Below are positions 19,203 to 30,010 of a stretch of DNA of 64,000 nt, one piece after another. The stretch's first letter is position 1. Each line of letters begins with the position of its first letter. The notes beneath the pieces were generated by a model. It had not been told where the DNA came from, searched no databases, and was given only the letters and a program-made list of their open reading frames with translations. Location of the stretch: positions 371,056 through 435,055 of the forward strand of contig NZ_JAPFGP010000003.1 in the NCBI RefSeq assembly GCF_026241155.1. The letters are read 5' to 3'. Source of the stretch: Paucibacter sp. PLA-PC-4. GTDB taxonomy: Bacteria > Pseudomonadota > Gammaproteobacteria > Burkholderiales > Burkholderiaceae_C. The position numbers were made by a program, and so were the translations under genes.

Positions 19203-20090
19203 ATGGCCTTGATTGAACGTTTCACCGCAAAACAAGGCGAGGTCGGCGGCCTGCCGATCAGCCGCGCCTTGCCGGTTGTGGGCCGCCGCACCGTCGGCGC
19301 CTGGTGCTTCATGGACCATGCCGGCCCGGCCACGCTGGCGCCGGGCCGGGGCATGCGGGTCGGCCCGCATCCGCACACCGGGCTGCAGACCTTCAGTTGG
19401 ATGATAGAGGGCGAGATCCTGCACCGCGACTCGCTGGGCAGCGAGCAGGTCTTGCGCGCCGGCCAGGTCAATCTGATGACGGCCGGGCGCGGAATCTGCC
19501 ACTCGGAGGAATCGCTGACCGATAGGCTCCAACTGGCCCAGCTTTGGATTGCTTTGCCGGAGCACAGCCGATTTACCCCCCCGCGCTTCGAACACTTCGC
19601 CGAGCTGCCGCAGTTGAGCCTGGGTGGCTTCGCGGGCACGCTGCTGGTCGGCAGCCATGACGGCGCGCGCTCGCCGGTGCCCAGCGATACCGAGCTGCTG
19701 GGCATGGACCTGGCCTGCGTCGCGGCGGCTGTGACTGAGCTGCAGGTGCAGGCCCATTTCGAATATGGACTGATGGCTCTGGAGGGCGAGCTGACGCTTC
19801 AGCTGGACAACGGCGAAACCGCCTCACTGCAACCCGGCGAGCTGCTGTATCTCGCACCCGGCCAGACCCGGCTGTTGCTGCGCAGCGCGGCGGCCGCGCG
19901 GCTGCTGCTGCTGGGCGGCCCGCCCTTCCCGGAGCCGCTGCTGTTGTGGTGGAACTTTGTCGGTCGCAGCCCCGACGAGATCCGCCGTTTCGCGGCCGAC
20001 TGGAACGCCGGCCTGGGCTTTGGAGAGGTCAGGGGCTATGACGGCGCGCGCCTGCTGGCGCCCGACGTGCCGGCGCTGCGCGCGCCCTGA
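19203..20090 (+). CDS. Pirin family protein
   Basis: This 295-residue bicupin of the pirin family carries the N-terminal metal-site segment VGPHPHTGLQTFSWMIEGEILHRDS (read as PHPHTGLQTFSW plus GEILHRDS). TAGRGICHSEES follows, keeping the His/His/His/Glu ligands of pirin. Bacterial pirins have been reported as quercetin 2,3-dioxygenases or redox-responsive regulators; the substrate here is unknown. The ATG at 19203 has AAGGAG 6 bases upstream. It lies 26 bp after cueR and might share its transcript. A second, diverged pirin lies 0.6 kb away on the other strand. Confidence 0.85.
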   Translation: MALIERFTAKQGEVGGLPISRALPVVGRRTVGAWCFMDHAGPATLAPGRGMRVGPHPHTGLQTFSWMIEGEILHRDSLGSEQVLRAGQVNLMTAGRGICHSEESLTDRLQLAQLWIALPEHSRFTPPRFEHFAELPQLSLGGFAGTLLVGSHDGARSPVPSDTELLGMDLACVAAAVTELQVQAHFEYGLMALEGELTLQLDNGETASLQPGELLYLAPGQTRLLLRSAAAARLLLLGGPPFPEPLLLWWNFVGRSPDEIRRFAADWNAGLGFGEVRGYDGARLLAPDVPALRAP

Positions 20091-20092
20091 TC

Positions 20093-20635
20093 TCAAGGGT
20101 CGAGATCGATCTGCGCACTCGGCTCGGCGCTGATGCGCGGGCCGAAGCTGCTGATCTCGGAAAGCGTGGCATTGTGGTGCTCGCGAATGGAGGCCGCGCT
20201 GGCATGCGATTTGTCGTGCGTCGTGTGCGCATCGGCCGCCAGCACGACCTCGAAACCCAGCGCGGCGGCGCGGCGCGCGGTCGTGTCCACGCAAAACTCG
20301 CTGGCATAGCCGCACAGCACGACGCGCCGGCTGCCATGCCTGGCCAGCCAGTCCGCCAAGCCGGTGCGCAAAAAGGAATCCGGCGTGGTCTTGCGCAAGA
20401 GCGCATCGCCGACGCCGATATTCAGCTTCGACTCCAGCAGCCAGCTGTCCGAATGAAACGCAAGCAAGCCCTCGGCCGTCTCATGCTGGATGAAGGCCAC
20501 CGGCACGCCTTGCTGATGTGCCCGGGCGGTCAACGCATTGATGCGCGCCACCACCGCATCGGCCTCAAAGGGCCGCGGCTCGGGCTCGAACAGCCCGCGC
20601 TGCACATCGATGACAAGAACAGCGGTTTCGCTCAT
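20093..20635 (-). CDS. Isochorismatase-family cysteine hydrolase
   Basis: This 180-residue protein has the isochorismatase/nicotinamidase fold. The catalytic triad is visible: Asp in LVIDVQRGLF, Lys in LLRKTTPDSF, and the nucleophile Cys in GYASEFCVDTTARRA. The family hydrolyses C-N or ether bonds in small molecules (isochorismate, nicotinamide, ureido acids), and the substrate cannot be told from sequence. It lies 72 bp downstream of the pirin gene and may belong to the azoR-pirin transcript. It converges with the other pirin gene with a 2-bp gap. Confidence 0.85.
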   Translation of the reverse strand: MSETAVLVIDVQRGLFEPEPRPFEADAVVARINALTARAHQQGVPVAFIQHETAEGLLAFHSDSWLLESKLNIGVGDALLRKTTPDSFLRTGLADWLARHGSRRVVLCGYASEFCVDTTARRAAALGFEVVLAADAHTTHDKSHASAASIREHHNATLSEISSFGPRISAEPSAQIDLDP

Positions 20636-20707
20636 GGACGACTGCCCTCACTGCGGCCAGGCCGGAAACCACCAGTCTATACCCGGCCCGCCGCAGCGAT
20701 GGCACAC

Positions 20708-21580
20708 TCAGGCCAACTTCCCCGTCTGGAAGTCACGCACCGCCTGCATCAGCTCCGCCTGCGTGTTCATCACGAAGGGGCCGTACTGCGCGATCGGTTC
20801 GTCCAGCGGCTTGCCGGCAATCAAGATGGCGCGGGTCGGCTCATCGCCGGCGCTCAGCCGCACCCCATCGCTGCCCGGCGTGTTGGCCAGTATCGCCATG
20901 CGCTGCGGCGGCACCGTGCAGCCGGTCTCGAAACGCAGCGCGCCACGATAGACATAGACAAAGGCGTTATGCGTCTCGGGCAGCAACTGCTCGAAGCTCG
21001 CACCGGGCTCCAGGTGCAGGTCCAGGTACAGCGGCTCGGTGTGCTCGCGCTGCACCGCACCTTTGACGCCATGGCTCTCGCCGGCGATCACGCGCACCTT
21101 GACGCCGTCCCGTTCGAACTCCGGGATCTCAGCGCTCGGGATATCGCGGTACCAGGGGTCGCGCAGCTTGTCCTTGGCCGGCAGATTCAGCCACAGTTGG
21201 AAGCCTTCCATCCGGCCTTCCTGCTGCTCGGGCAGCTCGCTATGAATCACGCCACGTCCGGCGGTCATCCACTGCACACCACCGCCCTCGATCAAGCCCT
21301 CATTGCCAGCCGAGTCGCGGTGCCGCATCCGGCCTTCAAGCATGTAGCTGACGGTTTCGAAACCGCGATGCGGATGGTCGGGAAAGCCGGCGATGTAGTC
21401 ATCGGCCTGATCCGAGCCAAAGGCATCGAGCATCAAAAAGGGGTCCAGGCGGCGCTGCAAGGTGTTGGTCAGCACGCGGGTCAGCTTGACCCCGGCGCCG
21501 TCGCTGGTCGCCTGGCCGGCGACCAGGCGCTCCACCGCGCGCGGCTGGGTCAGCTGCGATGTCAGGGTGGTGGTGCTCAT
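20708..21580 (-). CDS. Pirin family protein (YhhW-like)
   Basis: This 290-residue pirin has FPDHPHRGFETVSYMLEGRMRHRDS (in pieces: DHPHRGFETVSY, GRMRHRDS) and TAGRGVIHSELPE supplying the metal ligands. It is more like the canonical pirin/quercetinase group than the protein at 19203-20090. The ATG at 21580 follows AAGGAG. It is 36 bp downstream of azoR, which fits a common arrangement of a LysR regulator divergent from an azoreductase-pirin pair, probably for quinone or electrophile stress. Confidence 0.88.
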   Translation of the reverse strand: MSTTTLTSQLTQPRAVERLVAGQATSDGAGVKLTRVLTNTLQRRLDPFLMLDAFGSDQADDYIAGFPDHPHRGFETVSYMLEGRMRHRDSAGNEGLIEGGGVQWMTAGRGVIHSELPEQQEGRMEGFQLWLNLPAKDKLRDPWYRDIPSAEIPEFERDGVKVRVIAGESHGVKGAVQREHTEPLYLDLHLEPGASFEQLLPETHNAFVYVYRGALRFETGCTVPPQRMAILANTPGSDGVRLSAGDEPTRAILIAGKPLDEPIAQYGPFVMNTQAELMQAVRDFQTGKLA

Positions 21581-21616
21581 GGTCGTTGCTCCTTGTCGAT
21601 AGGGAAAGAAAGTGAA

Positions 21617-22240
21617 TTAGACCGTAGCCGGGTTGAGCAGCTCGGCGATCTGCGCACGGGCCCCCGCCACCGCGGCGGCTTCCGCATCGGGGCCCATCGC
21701 CAGGCCTTCGGCATAGATGAAGCTGACATCGGTCATGCCCAGGAAGCCCAGCACGGTCTTGAGATAGGGCACCATCGTGTCGCTGGGCTGGTCGCGGTAG
21801 ACGCCGCCGCGGGCCAGCACCACATAGACCTTCTTGCCCTTAACCAGGCCTTCGGGGCCGTTGGCCGTGTAGCGGAAGGTGGTGCCGGCGCGGGCCACCG
21901 CGTCGATCCAGTTCTTCAGCTGTGTCGGAATGCCGAAGTTGATCATCGGCGCACCGATGACGACCACGTTCTGGGCTTGCAATTCGTTGATCAGCGCATC
22001 GTTCTCGGCCACGCGGGCATTCTGCTCGGCGCTGCGCGCATCGGCCGGCGTGAACAGCGCGCCCAGTGCGGCCTCGTCCATCACCGGGGTTGGGTTCAGC
22101 CCCAAGTCGCGCACGGTGACACTGGCGCCGGGATGCTGGGCCTTCAGTGCCTCGACCAATTCGCTGGCCAGGCGGGTGGAGAAAGAGCCCTGGCCGTCCT
22201 GGACACGACGGGCGCTGGAGTTGATTTGCAGAACGTTCAT
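21617..22240 (-). CDS. azoR: FMN-dependent NADH:quinone/azo oxidoreductase
   Basis: This 207-residue flavodoxin-fold enzyme reduces azo dyes and quinones by two electrons. Visible are the FMN phosphate-binding start [12 protein letters not shown] and [37 protein letters not shown] (isoalloxazine contact; shown as [13 protein letters not shown]), and the ARGGVY loop. It is first in a minus-strand run with pirin and perhaps the isochorismatase-like gene. A LysR regulator starts 125 bp away in the opposite direction and probably controls it. Confidence 0.93.
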   Translation of the reverse strand: MNVLQINSSARRVQDGQGSFSTRLASELVEALKAQHPGASVTVRDLGLNPTPVMDEAALGALFTPADARSAEQNARVAENDALINELQAQNVVVIGAPMINFGIPTQLKNWIDAVARAGTTFRYTANGPEGLVKGKKVYVVLARGGVYRDQPSDTMVPYLKTVLGFLGMTDVSFIYAEGLAMGPDAEAAAVAGARAQIAELLNPATV

Positions 22241-22365
22241 GGTGGTGCTCCGGTAGAGGGTTGCGTCGTCGTCTTGACGATGACTCCAATGTATTGGGCA
22301 GACCCGCGAGACAGAAGACGGTAGTCTGGATAAGATCGTTCCATCAACGAGACAATCAACCCCGA

Positions 22366-23277
22366 ATGAGCCTGGACGCCGACGACTTGCTACTGTTTGC
22401 CCGCGTGGCCGATGCCGGCTCCTTCAGCCGGGCCGCCGAGCGGGTCAAGCTGCCCAAATCCACCGTCTCGCGCCGCCTAGCGGCACTCGAAGAACGGCTG
22501 GGCGAGAAGCTATTGCAGCGCAGCACCCGCCGCCTGACACTGACCGAATTCGGCCAAGGGGTGCTGGAACATGCCCGGGCGGTGGCCGCCGAGGTGGACG
22601 GCGCGCTGTCGCTGGCCCTGCACCGGCAGCAGCGCCCGACCGGGCGGCTGCGGGTCTCGATGCCGGCCGACTTCGCCCACCAAGCACTGGCGCCGATGCT
22701 GTGCGCCTTTGCCCTGGAGTATCCGGAGGTGTCGCTCGAGCTGGACCTGTCGCCTCGGCGGGTTGATCTGATCGCCGAGGGCTTCGATCTGGCAGTGCGT
22801 ATGGGCGATCTGCCCGAAGACAGCCAACTCGCCGCGCGCCGTCTAGCCCTGTTCACGAACAGCCTGTATGCCGCCCCCAGCTATCTGCGCCTGCATGGAG
22901 AACCGCAGCTGCCCGAGGCCCTGGGCAGCATGCATGGACTTATGATTCTGTCGCGCTCCGGCGAGCCCATGCCCTGGAGCCTGCGTCGTGGCAGCGAGGG
23001 TCAGGCGTGGCAAGGCGTGCCCGACAAGCGCAGCCTGGTCAACGCGCCCGATATGCTGCTGCGCCTGGCCTGTGCCGGAGTCGGCATCACGGCCGTGGGC
23101 GACCACTTCGCCCAACCCTATGTCAGCCGCGGCGAGCTGGTGCGCGTGCTGCCAGACTGGGAGCTCGCGCCGGCCGCCTGCTGGGCGGTCTTTCCCGGAC
23201 GTCGGCTGATGCCGCTACGCACCCGGGTCTTTATCGAGTCGATGGCCACGGCGCTGTCGGCCTGCCCGGGCCAGTGA
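22366..23277 (+). CDS. LysR-family regulator divergent from azoR
   Basis: This 303-residue LysR regulator starts [20 protein letters not shown]. The winged helix ([21 protein letters not shown]) is followed by a two-lobed effector domain. The ATG at 22366 was chosen over longer upstream frames because the DNA-binding domain begins right there, as is normal for the family. LysR proteins commonly regulate the divergent neighbour, here azoR-pirin, with a small molecule as inducer. No operator can be named with confidence in the 125-bp gap. Confidence 0.88.
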   Translation: MSLDADDLLLFARVADAGSFSRAAERVKLPKSTVSRRLAALEERLGEKLLQRSTRRLTLTEFGQGVLEHARAVAAEVDGALSLALHRQQRPTGRLRVSMPADFAHQALAPMLCAFALEYPEVSLELDLSPRRVDLIAEGFDLAVRMGDLPEDSQLAARRLALFTNSLYAAPSYLRLHGEPQLPEALGSMHGLMILSRSGEPMPWSLRRGSEGQAWQGVPDKRSLVNAPDMLLRLACAGVGITAVGDHFAQPYVSRGELVRVLPDWELAPAACWAVFPGRRLMPLRTRVFIESMATALSACPGQ

Positions 23278-23284
23278 TATTGCA

Positions 23285-24034
23285 TCACTCCGGTGGCCGG
23301 AAACCAATCTCCACCGTGGCCACCCGGGTCTTGTTGATCGGCGCGAAGCGCCAGCGCGCCACTGCCGCCAGCACGCTGGCGACCAGACGCTGATTGCTGG
23401 ACTTCAGCACCTCGGGTGCCTGCACCGACCCATCGGGCTGAACCTGGAACTGCACCAGCACCGAGCCGGTGCCACGACCGCGCAGTAGCACCGCCGGGTA
23501 CTCTGGCTCGACCCGTTCGATAAGCCGCAGCGGCTCTTCCGGCGGCTCGGGATCGGGCGCCGCCGCCGCCAGCGCCGCGACCGCCGGGCTAGGAGCGACC
23601 GGGCTGGTGGCGGCCTGCGGCGCGAGTGCCACCGCCTGCGTGATTGGCTCGGGCGCCGCTGCAGGCGCGGCAGCCACGAGCGGTTGCTCGGGCCCAATCA
23701 TGGGCTCTGCGTGAGACTGAGCCAGCACCAGCCGCGCCGGCTCTGAAGGCGCTGGCTTTACAGCGGGCGGCGCCTGGCTCGCTGACGGCCGTATCGGCAC
23801 CGCCGCCTCGGCAGACGGCGCCGCTCTGGTCTTGGGCGGCGCCTTGTCAGCATGGAAACGTATCCACTGGTAGACCTTGTCGGCATCACGCTTGGCGCGC
23901 TCGGCCGCACTGAGCTTGGCCTTGGCCTCGAGATCGCCGAGATCCTGCGCCAAGCCGAGGCCGCCGCTCAGGGTCAATGCCATGGCGAGCCCGGCAAACA
24001 CGCCGGTCCTGTGATGCGGCAAGCTGATCTTCAT
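23285..24034 (-). CDS. TonB C-terminal-domain protein with signal peptide
   Basis: This 249-residue protein begins with an N-terminal signal (GVFAGLAMALTLSGGLGLAQ). A charged helix and a long Pro/Ala-rich linker (about residues 65-165) follow. The end is a TonB-type domain: VEPEYPAVLLRGRGTGSVLV, LKSSNQRLVASVLAAVARWRF. TonB spans the periplasm and couples inner-membrane energy to outer-membrane receptors. Here the N-terminus looks like a cleavable signal, not the usual uncleaved anchor, and no exbB/exbD genes are near. It may therefore be a TonB-like periplasmic protein. It converges with the LysR gene (7-bp gap). Confidence 0.75.
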   Translation of the reverse strand: MKISLPHHRTGVFAGLAMALTLSGGLGLAQDLGDLEAKAKLSAAERAKRDADKVYQWIRFHADKAPPKTRAAPSAEAAVPIRPSASQAPPAVKPAPSEPARLVLAQSHAEPMIGPEQPLVAAAPAAAPEPITQAVALAPQAATSPVAPSPAVAALAAAAPDPEPPEEPLRLIERVEPEYPAVLLRGRGTGSVLVQFQVQPDGSVQAPEVLKSSNQRLVASVLAAVARWRFAPINKTRVATVEIGFRPPE

Positions 24035-24155
24035 CCATCCCTCCCTGGTCTGGTGTGGACACCGCGGCAGGTCTTCTGGATCGCCGCATGTGCGTCAAGC
24101 GCCCGAAGTGTAGGCAGCAAGCCCCCCGGAACAGGCCCCGGGTTTGCACCGACTA

Positions 24156-24186
24156 TTGCCAAACTGTTCACACCTGACCCTATACT
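24156..24186 (+). promoter_or_regulatory. Probable promoter of the thi operon
   Basis: A good -10 hexamer TATACT lies at 24181-24186, with a possible -35 TTGCCA at 24156-24161 (spacer 19 bp, longer than ideal). Transcription from this -10 would begin around 24192-24194, directly at the first base of the TPP riboswitch, which supports the call. Confidence 0.5.
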
Positions 24187-24194
24187 GCGCGCCT

Positions 24195-26275
<2,081 letters not shown>

Positions 26276-26279
26276 ACCG

Positions 26280-27317
26280 ATGGCACGCATCGCCATCGCC
26301 GGCGCCGGCCTGGCCGGCCGCCTGTTCGCCTGGGCGCTGGCGCGGGCGGGGCACCGCGTCGAGGTCTTCGACCCCGCGCTCGGCCCCGAACCCCGTTTCG
26401 ACGCGCAGGGCGCGGCCGCCTTCACCGCCGCCGGCATGTTGAGCCCGCTGGCTGAGCAGGAATGCGGGGGGGAAGCGATCGCCACCCTGGGCTGGCAAAG
26501 CCTCGCCCTGTGGCCCAGCGTCGTTGGCCAATTCAAAACGGCGGTAGGCTTCAGGATGCAGGGCAGCCTGCTGCTCGCCCATCGCAGCGACCGGGGCGCG
26601 GCGGCGCGGGCGCTGGCCCGCATGCCCGGCGCTCAAGATCTGAGCTCGGATCAGCTGCGCGCGCTTGAGCCGGCGCTCGCGCCGGGGCTGTGTGCCTGGC
26701 TGCTGCCCGGCGAAGGCCTGATTCACCCCATCGAAGCGATGGCGGCTCTGCATGCCCAGGCGCCCGGCGTTGCCTGGCATTGGCAGCAGACAGTGAGAGC
26801 TGTCGAACCTGGCCGCCTGGAGTTGGACGACGGCCGGCATGCCCACACCGACTGGGCCATCGACGCGCGCGGCCTGGGTGGCAGGCCAGACTTGCCGAGC
26901 CTGCGCGGCGTACGCGGCGAGGTGGTGGCGCTGGACTTGCCGGGCCACGGCCTCCTTCGTCCGCTCCGCCTGCTGCACCCGCGTCACCGCGTATATCTGG
27001 TGCCGCGCAGCGGGCATGAGCTACTGCTGGGTGCCAGCGAGATCGAAAGCGAGGACCGTAGCCCGGTCAGCCTGCGCAGCGCAGTGGAGCTGATGGCGGC
27101 CGCTCATAGCGTACTGCCGGCGCTGGCCGAGGCCCGAATCGGCCGGCTGGACCGTCATCTGCGCCCCGCCCTGCCCGACAACCTGCCGCACAGCCATCAC
27201 GAGCCCGGCCTGCTGCGACTGAACGGCCTGTACCGCCACGGCTGGCTGCTGGCGCCCGCCCTGGTACAGCGCCTGCTCGGCCAGAGCGGTCTCGCTTCCC
27301 TGGAATCCACCCCATGA
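26280..27317 (+). CDS. thiO: FAD-dependent glycine oxidase-type thiazole synthesis protein
   Basis: This 345-residue D-amino-acid-oxidase-fold flavoprotein should oxidise glycine to the imine used by ThiG in thiazole formation. The FAD-binding dinucleotide fold is at the N-terminus (IAIAGAGLAGRLFAWALARAG), with AARALARMPG and LNGLYRHGWLLAPALV near the C-terminus. Position in the operon after thiC and overlapping thiS by 4 bp (ATGA) makes the ThiO role likely. The sequence alone would also fit other small DAAO-family oxidases. Confidence 0.87.
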   Translation: MARIAIAGAGLAGRLFAWALARAGHRVEVFDPALGPEPRFDAQGAAAFTAAGMLSPLAEQECGGEAIATLGWQSLALWPSVVGQFKTAVGFRMQGSLLLAHRSDRGAAARALARMPGAQDLSSDQLRALEPALAPGLCAWLLPGEGLIHPIEAMAALHAQAPGVAWHWQQTVRAVEPGRLELDDGRHAHTDWAIDARGLGGRPDLPSLRGVRGEVVALDLPGHGLLRPLRLLHPRHRVYLVPRSGHELLLGASEIESEDRSPVSLRSAVELMAAAHSVLPALAEARIGRLDRHLRPALPDNLPHSHHEPGLLRLNGLYRHGWLLAPALVQRLLGQSGLASLESTP

Positions 27318-27517
27318 TCACCATCCATCTGGACGAACAAGCGCTGCAGCTGCCGCCCGGCAGCACGCTGGCAGAGCTGCTGGCCCGGCAGCAGCGCACG
27401 CCCGAGAGCGTGGCCACCGCCCGCAATGGCGAGTTTGTCGCCCGCGAAGCAAGACCTGGCACGGTGCTGCGCGACGGTGACCGGATCCTGCTCTTCAAAC
27501 CCATTGTCGGAGGCTGA
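27314..27517 (+). CDS. thiS: Sulfur carrier protein
   Basis: This 67-residue ubiquitin-fold sulfur carrier ends in the diagnostic C-terminal GG (LLFKPIVGG), the site of thiocarboxylate formation. It donates sulfur to ThiG for thiazole synthesis. The ATG overlaps the thiO stop and the stop is one base before the thiG ATG, so translation is tightly coupled. ThiF, which adenylates the C-terminus, is not in the window. Confidence 0.94.
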   Translation: MITIHLDEQALQLPPGSTLAELLARQQRTPESVATARNGEFVAREARPGTVLRDGDRILLFKPIVGG

Positions 27518-27518
27518 T

Positions 27519-28310
27519 ATGGATGATGGACTGATCATTGACGGCGTTGCACTGCACAGCCGGCTCTTCCTCGGCACCGCCGGCTACCCCAGCCCACAGG
27601 TCCTGCAGGACGCGATACTCGCCAGCGGCACCTCGCTGCTGACCGTGGGGCTCAAGCGCACCCTTCAGTCGGGCGACAACGGCGCGCTCGCGCAGGCCCT
27701 GGAGAGTGCCCGAGCCCAGAGCGTGCGGTTGCTGCCAAACACCGCCGGCTGCCGCACGGCACGCGAGGCGGTGCAGCTGGCGCAGATGGCGCGCGAGCTC
27801 TACGGCACGCACTGGATCAAGTTGGAGGTGGTCGGCGACGAGCTGAGCCTGCAGCCTGACCCCTTCGAGCTGCTCGCGGCCGCCAACGAGCTGGTGCGCG
27901 CGGGCTTCACCGTCTTCCCCTACTGCACCGAGGACCTGATCCTGGGCCGGCGCCTGCTAGACGTCGGTTGCGCCGTGCTGATGCCCTGGGCCGCGCCTAT
28001 CGGTTCGGGCCAGGGGCTGACGAATCTGCAGGGCCTGCGCACGCTGCGCGAGCGCCTGCCCGAGGCGCTGCTGATCATCGATGCCGGCCTCGGCGCGCCC
28101 TCCCAGGCCGCGCGGGCGCTGGAGCTGGGCTTCGATGCCGTGCTGCTAAACAGCGCGGTGGCCCAGGCACGCGACCCGGTGGCGATGGCCAAGGCCTTCC
28201 GCGATGCGGTGCGCGCGGGCCGCCAAGCCCGGCTCGCCGGGCTGATGGCGCCGCAGGAATTCGCAGTGGCCAGCACGCCGGTCAGCGGCCATGCCTTCCT
28301 GCTGAGCTGA
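27519..28310 (+). CDS. thiG: Thiazole synthase
   Basis: ThiG (263 residues) makes the thiazole phosphate from DXP, the ThiO product and ThiS thiocarboxylate. It is a TIM barrel. The catalytic lysine is in THWIKLEVVGD, and the phosphate-binding segments are DVGCAVLMPWAAPIGSGQG and DAGLGAPSQAARALELGFD. The ATG at 27519 follows CGGAGG, so a longer frame from 27426 is rejected. It is followed 5 bp later by the thiDE fusion. Confidence 0.95.
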   Translation: MDDGLIIDGVALHSRLFLGTAGYPSPQVLQDAILASGTSLLTVGLKRTLQSGDNGALAQALESARAQSVRLLPNTAGCRTAREAVQLAQMARELYGTHWIKLEVVGDELSLQPDPFELLAAANELVRAGFTVFPYCTEDLILGRRLLDVGCAVLMPWAAPIGSGQGLTNLQGLRTLRERLPEALLIIDAGLGAPSQAARALELGFDAVLLNSAVAQARDPVAMAKAFRDAVRAGRQARLAGLMAPQEFAVASTPVSGHAFLLS

Positions 28311-28315
28311 GCACC

Positions 28316-29974
28316 ATGAACGAAGTAATCCATCCCCATCCCAGCCTGCCCTCGCCCTGGGTCCAAGCCAGAGACCCCGGCTCCGACCGCGCACCGCCCT
28401 GGACGCAAGACCCGACCCCGCCGGTGGTCTGGAGCGTGGCTGGCACCGACAGCGGCGGCGGTGCCGGCCTGTCGGCCGACACGCGCGCAGCGGCAGCGCT
28501 GGGCGTGCATCTTTGCCCGGTGGTCGCGGCAATTACCGCACAGAACTCGGTCGGAGTGCAGGCCGTATTCCCGCTGCCCGGCGAGCAGTTGCAGGCCCAG
28601 CTCAGCTCGCTGGCCACCGACATGCCGCCGCGCGTCATCAAGACGGGTCTGCTGGCCAGCGTCGCTGCGGTGCGCTCGGTGGCCGAGATGGTCGATGCGC
28701 TGCGGCGTGAACGCGGCTTCGTTGGCTTGGTCGTCGATCCGGTGCTGTGCTCCACCGCCGGGGGCGCCTACTTTGCCGATGAGGCGCTGATAGCCGCCTA
28801 CCGGGAGTGGCTACTGCCCCGCGCGAGCCTGGTAACACCAAATCGCCGCGAGGCCGCTCGCCTGACCGGACTGACCGGACTGACGGACGACGTGCCGGCC
28901 ATGGCCGCAGCGCTACGGCAGTTGGGTTCACTGGCCGTCTGCATCACCGGTGGGGACGACGCCGCTGAGCTTGCGCTTGACTGGTGGGACGGCATACTCA
29001 GCCCCTGGCAGCCCGAGCTCGGCCGCACGACCGGCTGGCTGGCGCTGCCCCGCGTGGCCACGCGCCATCACCATGGCAGCGGCTGCAGCTTCGCCACTGC
29101 CGCTGCCGCCGCGATGGCACGCGGCTTCCCACTGCCAGACGCGACGGTGCTGGCCAAGATGCTGAGCTGGACCGCGCTGCGCGACGGCCATGCCGCCGGC
29201 GCCGGGGCTGGTCCGCTGCGGCCGGGGCCGGCCTTCATCGCCGAGCCACAAGCGATGCCGGTGATGAGCTTCGGCGCTGAGCCACTGGATGCGGCAACGC
29301 TGATCCGCTGGGGCCGGGTATTGCGCGGCGAGGTCAAGGCAGACTTTCGCTGTGGACTCTACGCGATCACCGACGACGCCGCTCGCGTGGCCGAGCTCGC
29401 CGGCGCGGGGCTCTTCCCGCAGATCCAGTTGCGGGTCAAAGCCGAGGCCCAAGTCGGCCAGGATCTTCGCATGGCGATACGCGCCGCCTTGCGAGACGCG
29501 GGGTGCGGCAGCCAGCTCTGGATCAACGACCACTGGCGCCTAGCCCTGGAGGAAGGGGCGATGGCTCTTCACCTGGGGCAGCAGGACTGGGCAGCGCTGC
29601 GCGATGAGGAACGCAGCCTGTTGCTGCGCGAGCGCGAGGTCTGCGGCCTGAAGCTGGGCATCTCCAGCCACAGCCTTTGGGAGCTGGCGCGCGCGCGCGG
29701 CCTGGCGCCCAGCTATATCGCCTGCGGCCCGGTCTGGCCCACCACGACCAAGGACATGCCCTGGCTGCCGCAAGGTCTGAGCCAGCTGCGATGGTGGACT
29801 CGCATGGCCGGAACGCCGGTGCTGGGCATCGGCGGGGTTCTATCGACCGCACAGGCCGAGCGAGTGGCGCGAACCGGTGTGGCCGGCGTCTGCCTGGTCA
29901 GCGCGCTGAATCAGGGAGCTGCGGCTTGGACCGCTTACAGCGAGGCGTGGATGCGCGGCCAGTGGGCCAATTGA
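28316..29974 (+). CDS. thiDE: Bifunctional HMP-P kinase / thiamine-phosphate synthase
   Basis: This 552-residue fusion starts with an unusual Pro-rich extension of about 40 residues. The ThiD ribokinase-fold half follows (about 40-310): VAGTDSGGGAGLSADTRAAAALG, ITAQNSVGVQ, VDPVLCSTAGG, and HHHGSGCSFATAAAAAMA as the anion hole. The C-terminal half (about 340-550) is ThiE: LYAITDD, IQLRVKAE, ALHLGQQDW, SHSLWELARA, ACGPVWPTTTKDM and VLGIGGV. Together these phosphorylate HMP-P and join it to the thiazole, giving thiamine phosphate. It ends the riboswitch-controlled operon. A frame open back to 27968 overlaps thiG and is rejected in favour of the ATG at 28316. Confidence 0.93.
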   Translation: MNEVIHPHPSLPSPWVQARDPGSDRAPPWTQDPTPPVVWSVAGTDSGGGAGLSADTRAAAALGVHLCPVVAAITAQNSVGVQAVFPLPGEQLQAQLSSLATDMPPRVIKTGLLASVAAVRSVAEMVDALRRERGFVGLVVDPVLCSTAGGAYFADEALIAAYREWLLPRASLVTPNRREAARLTGLTGLTDDVPAMAAALRQLGSLAVCITGGDDAAELALDWWDGILSPWQPELGRTTGWLALPRVATRHHHGSGCSFATAAAAAMARGFPLPDATVLAKMLSWTALRDGHAAGAGAGPLRPGPAFIAEPQAMPVMSFGAEPLDAATLIRWGRVLRGEVKADFRCGLYAITDDAARVAELAGAGLFPQIQLRVKAEAQVGQDLRMAIRAALRDAGCGSQLWINDHWRLALEEGAMALHLGQQDWAALRDEERSLLLREREVCGLKLGISSHSLWELARARGLAPSYIACGPVWPTTTKDMPWLPQGLSQLRWWTRMAGTPVLGIGGVLSTAQAERVARTGVAGVCLVSALNQGAAAWTAYSEAWMRGQWAN

Positions 29975-29978
29975 GTCA

Positions 29979-30010
29979 CTGCGCTGTACGCTGATCTGCG
30001 GTCAGCGCAG
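29979..30010. terminator. Possible bidirectional hairpin between convergent genes
   Basis: CTGCGCTG (29979-29986) and CAGCGCAG (30003-30010) form a perfect 8-bp stem with a 16-base loop, between the thiDE stop and the convergent CoA-transferase stop. There is no T-run on either side, so intrinsic termination is uncertain. Confidence 0.35.

Noticed and set aside
20174..22324. Open frame of 716 codons on the plus strand across three minus-strand genes
   Set aside because: It is antisense to the isochorismatase-like, pirin and azoR genes, which all have complete active sites and ribosome-binding sites.
28868..28886. Tandem ACTGACCGG repeat
   Set aside because: It lies inside the ThiD half and simply encodes the repeated Leu-Thr-Gly; frame is preserved and no function is implied.
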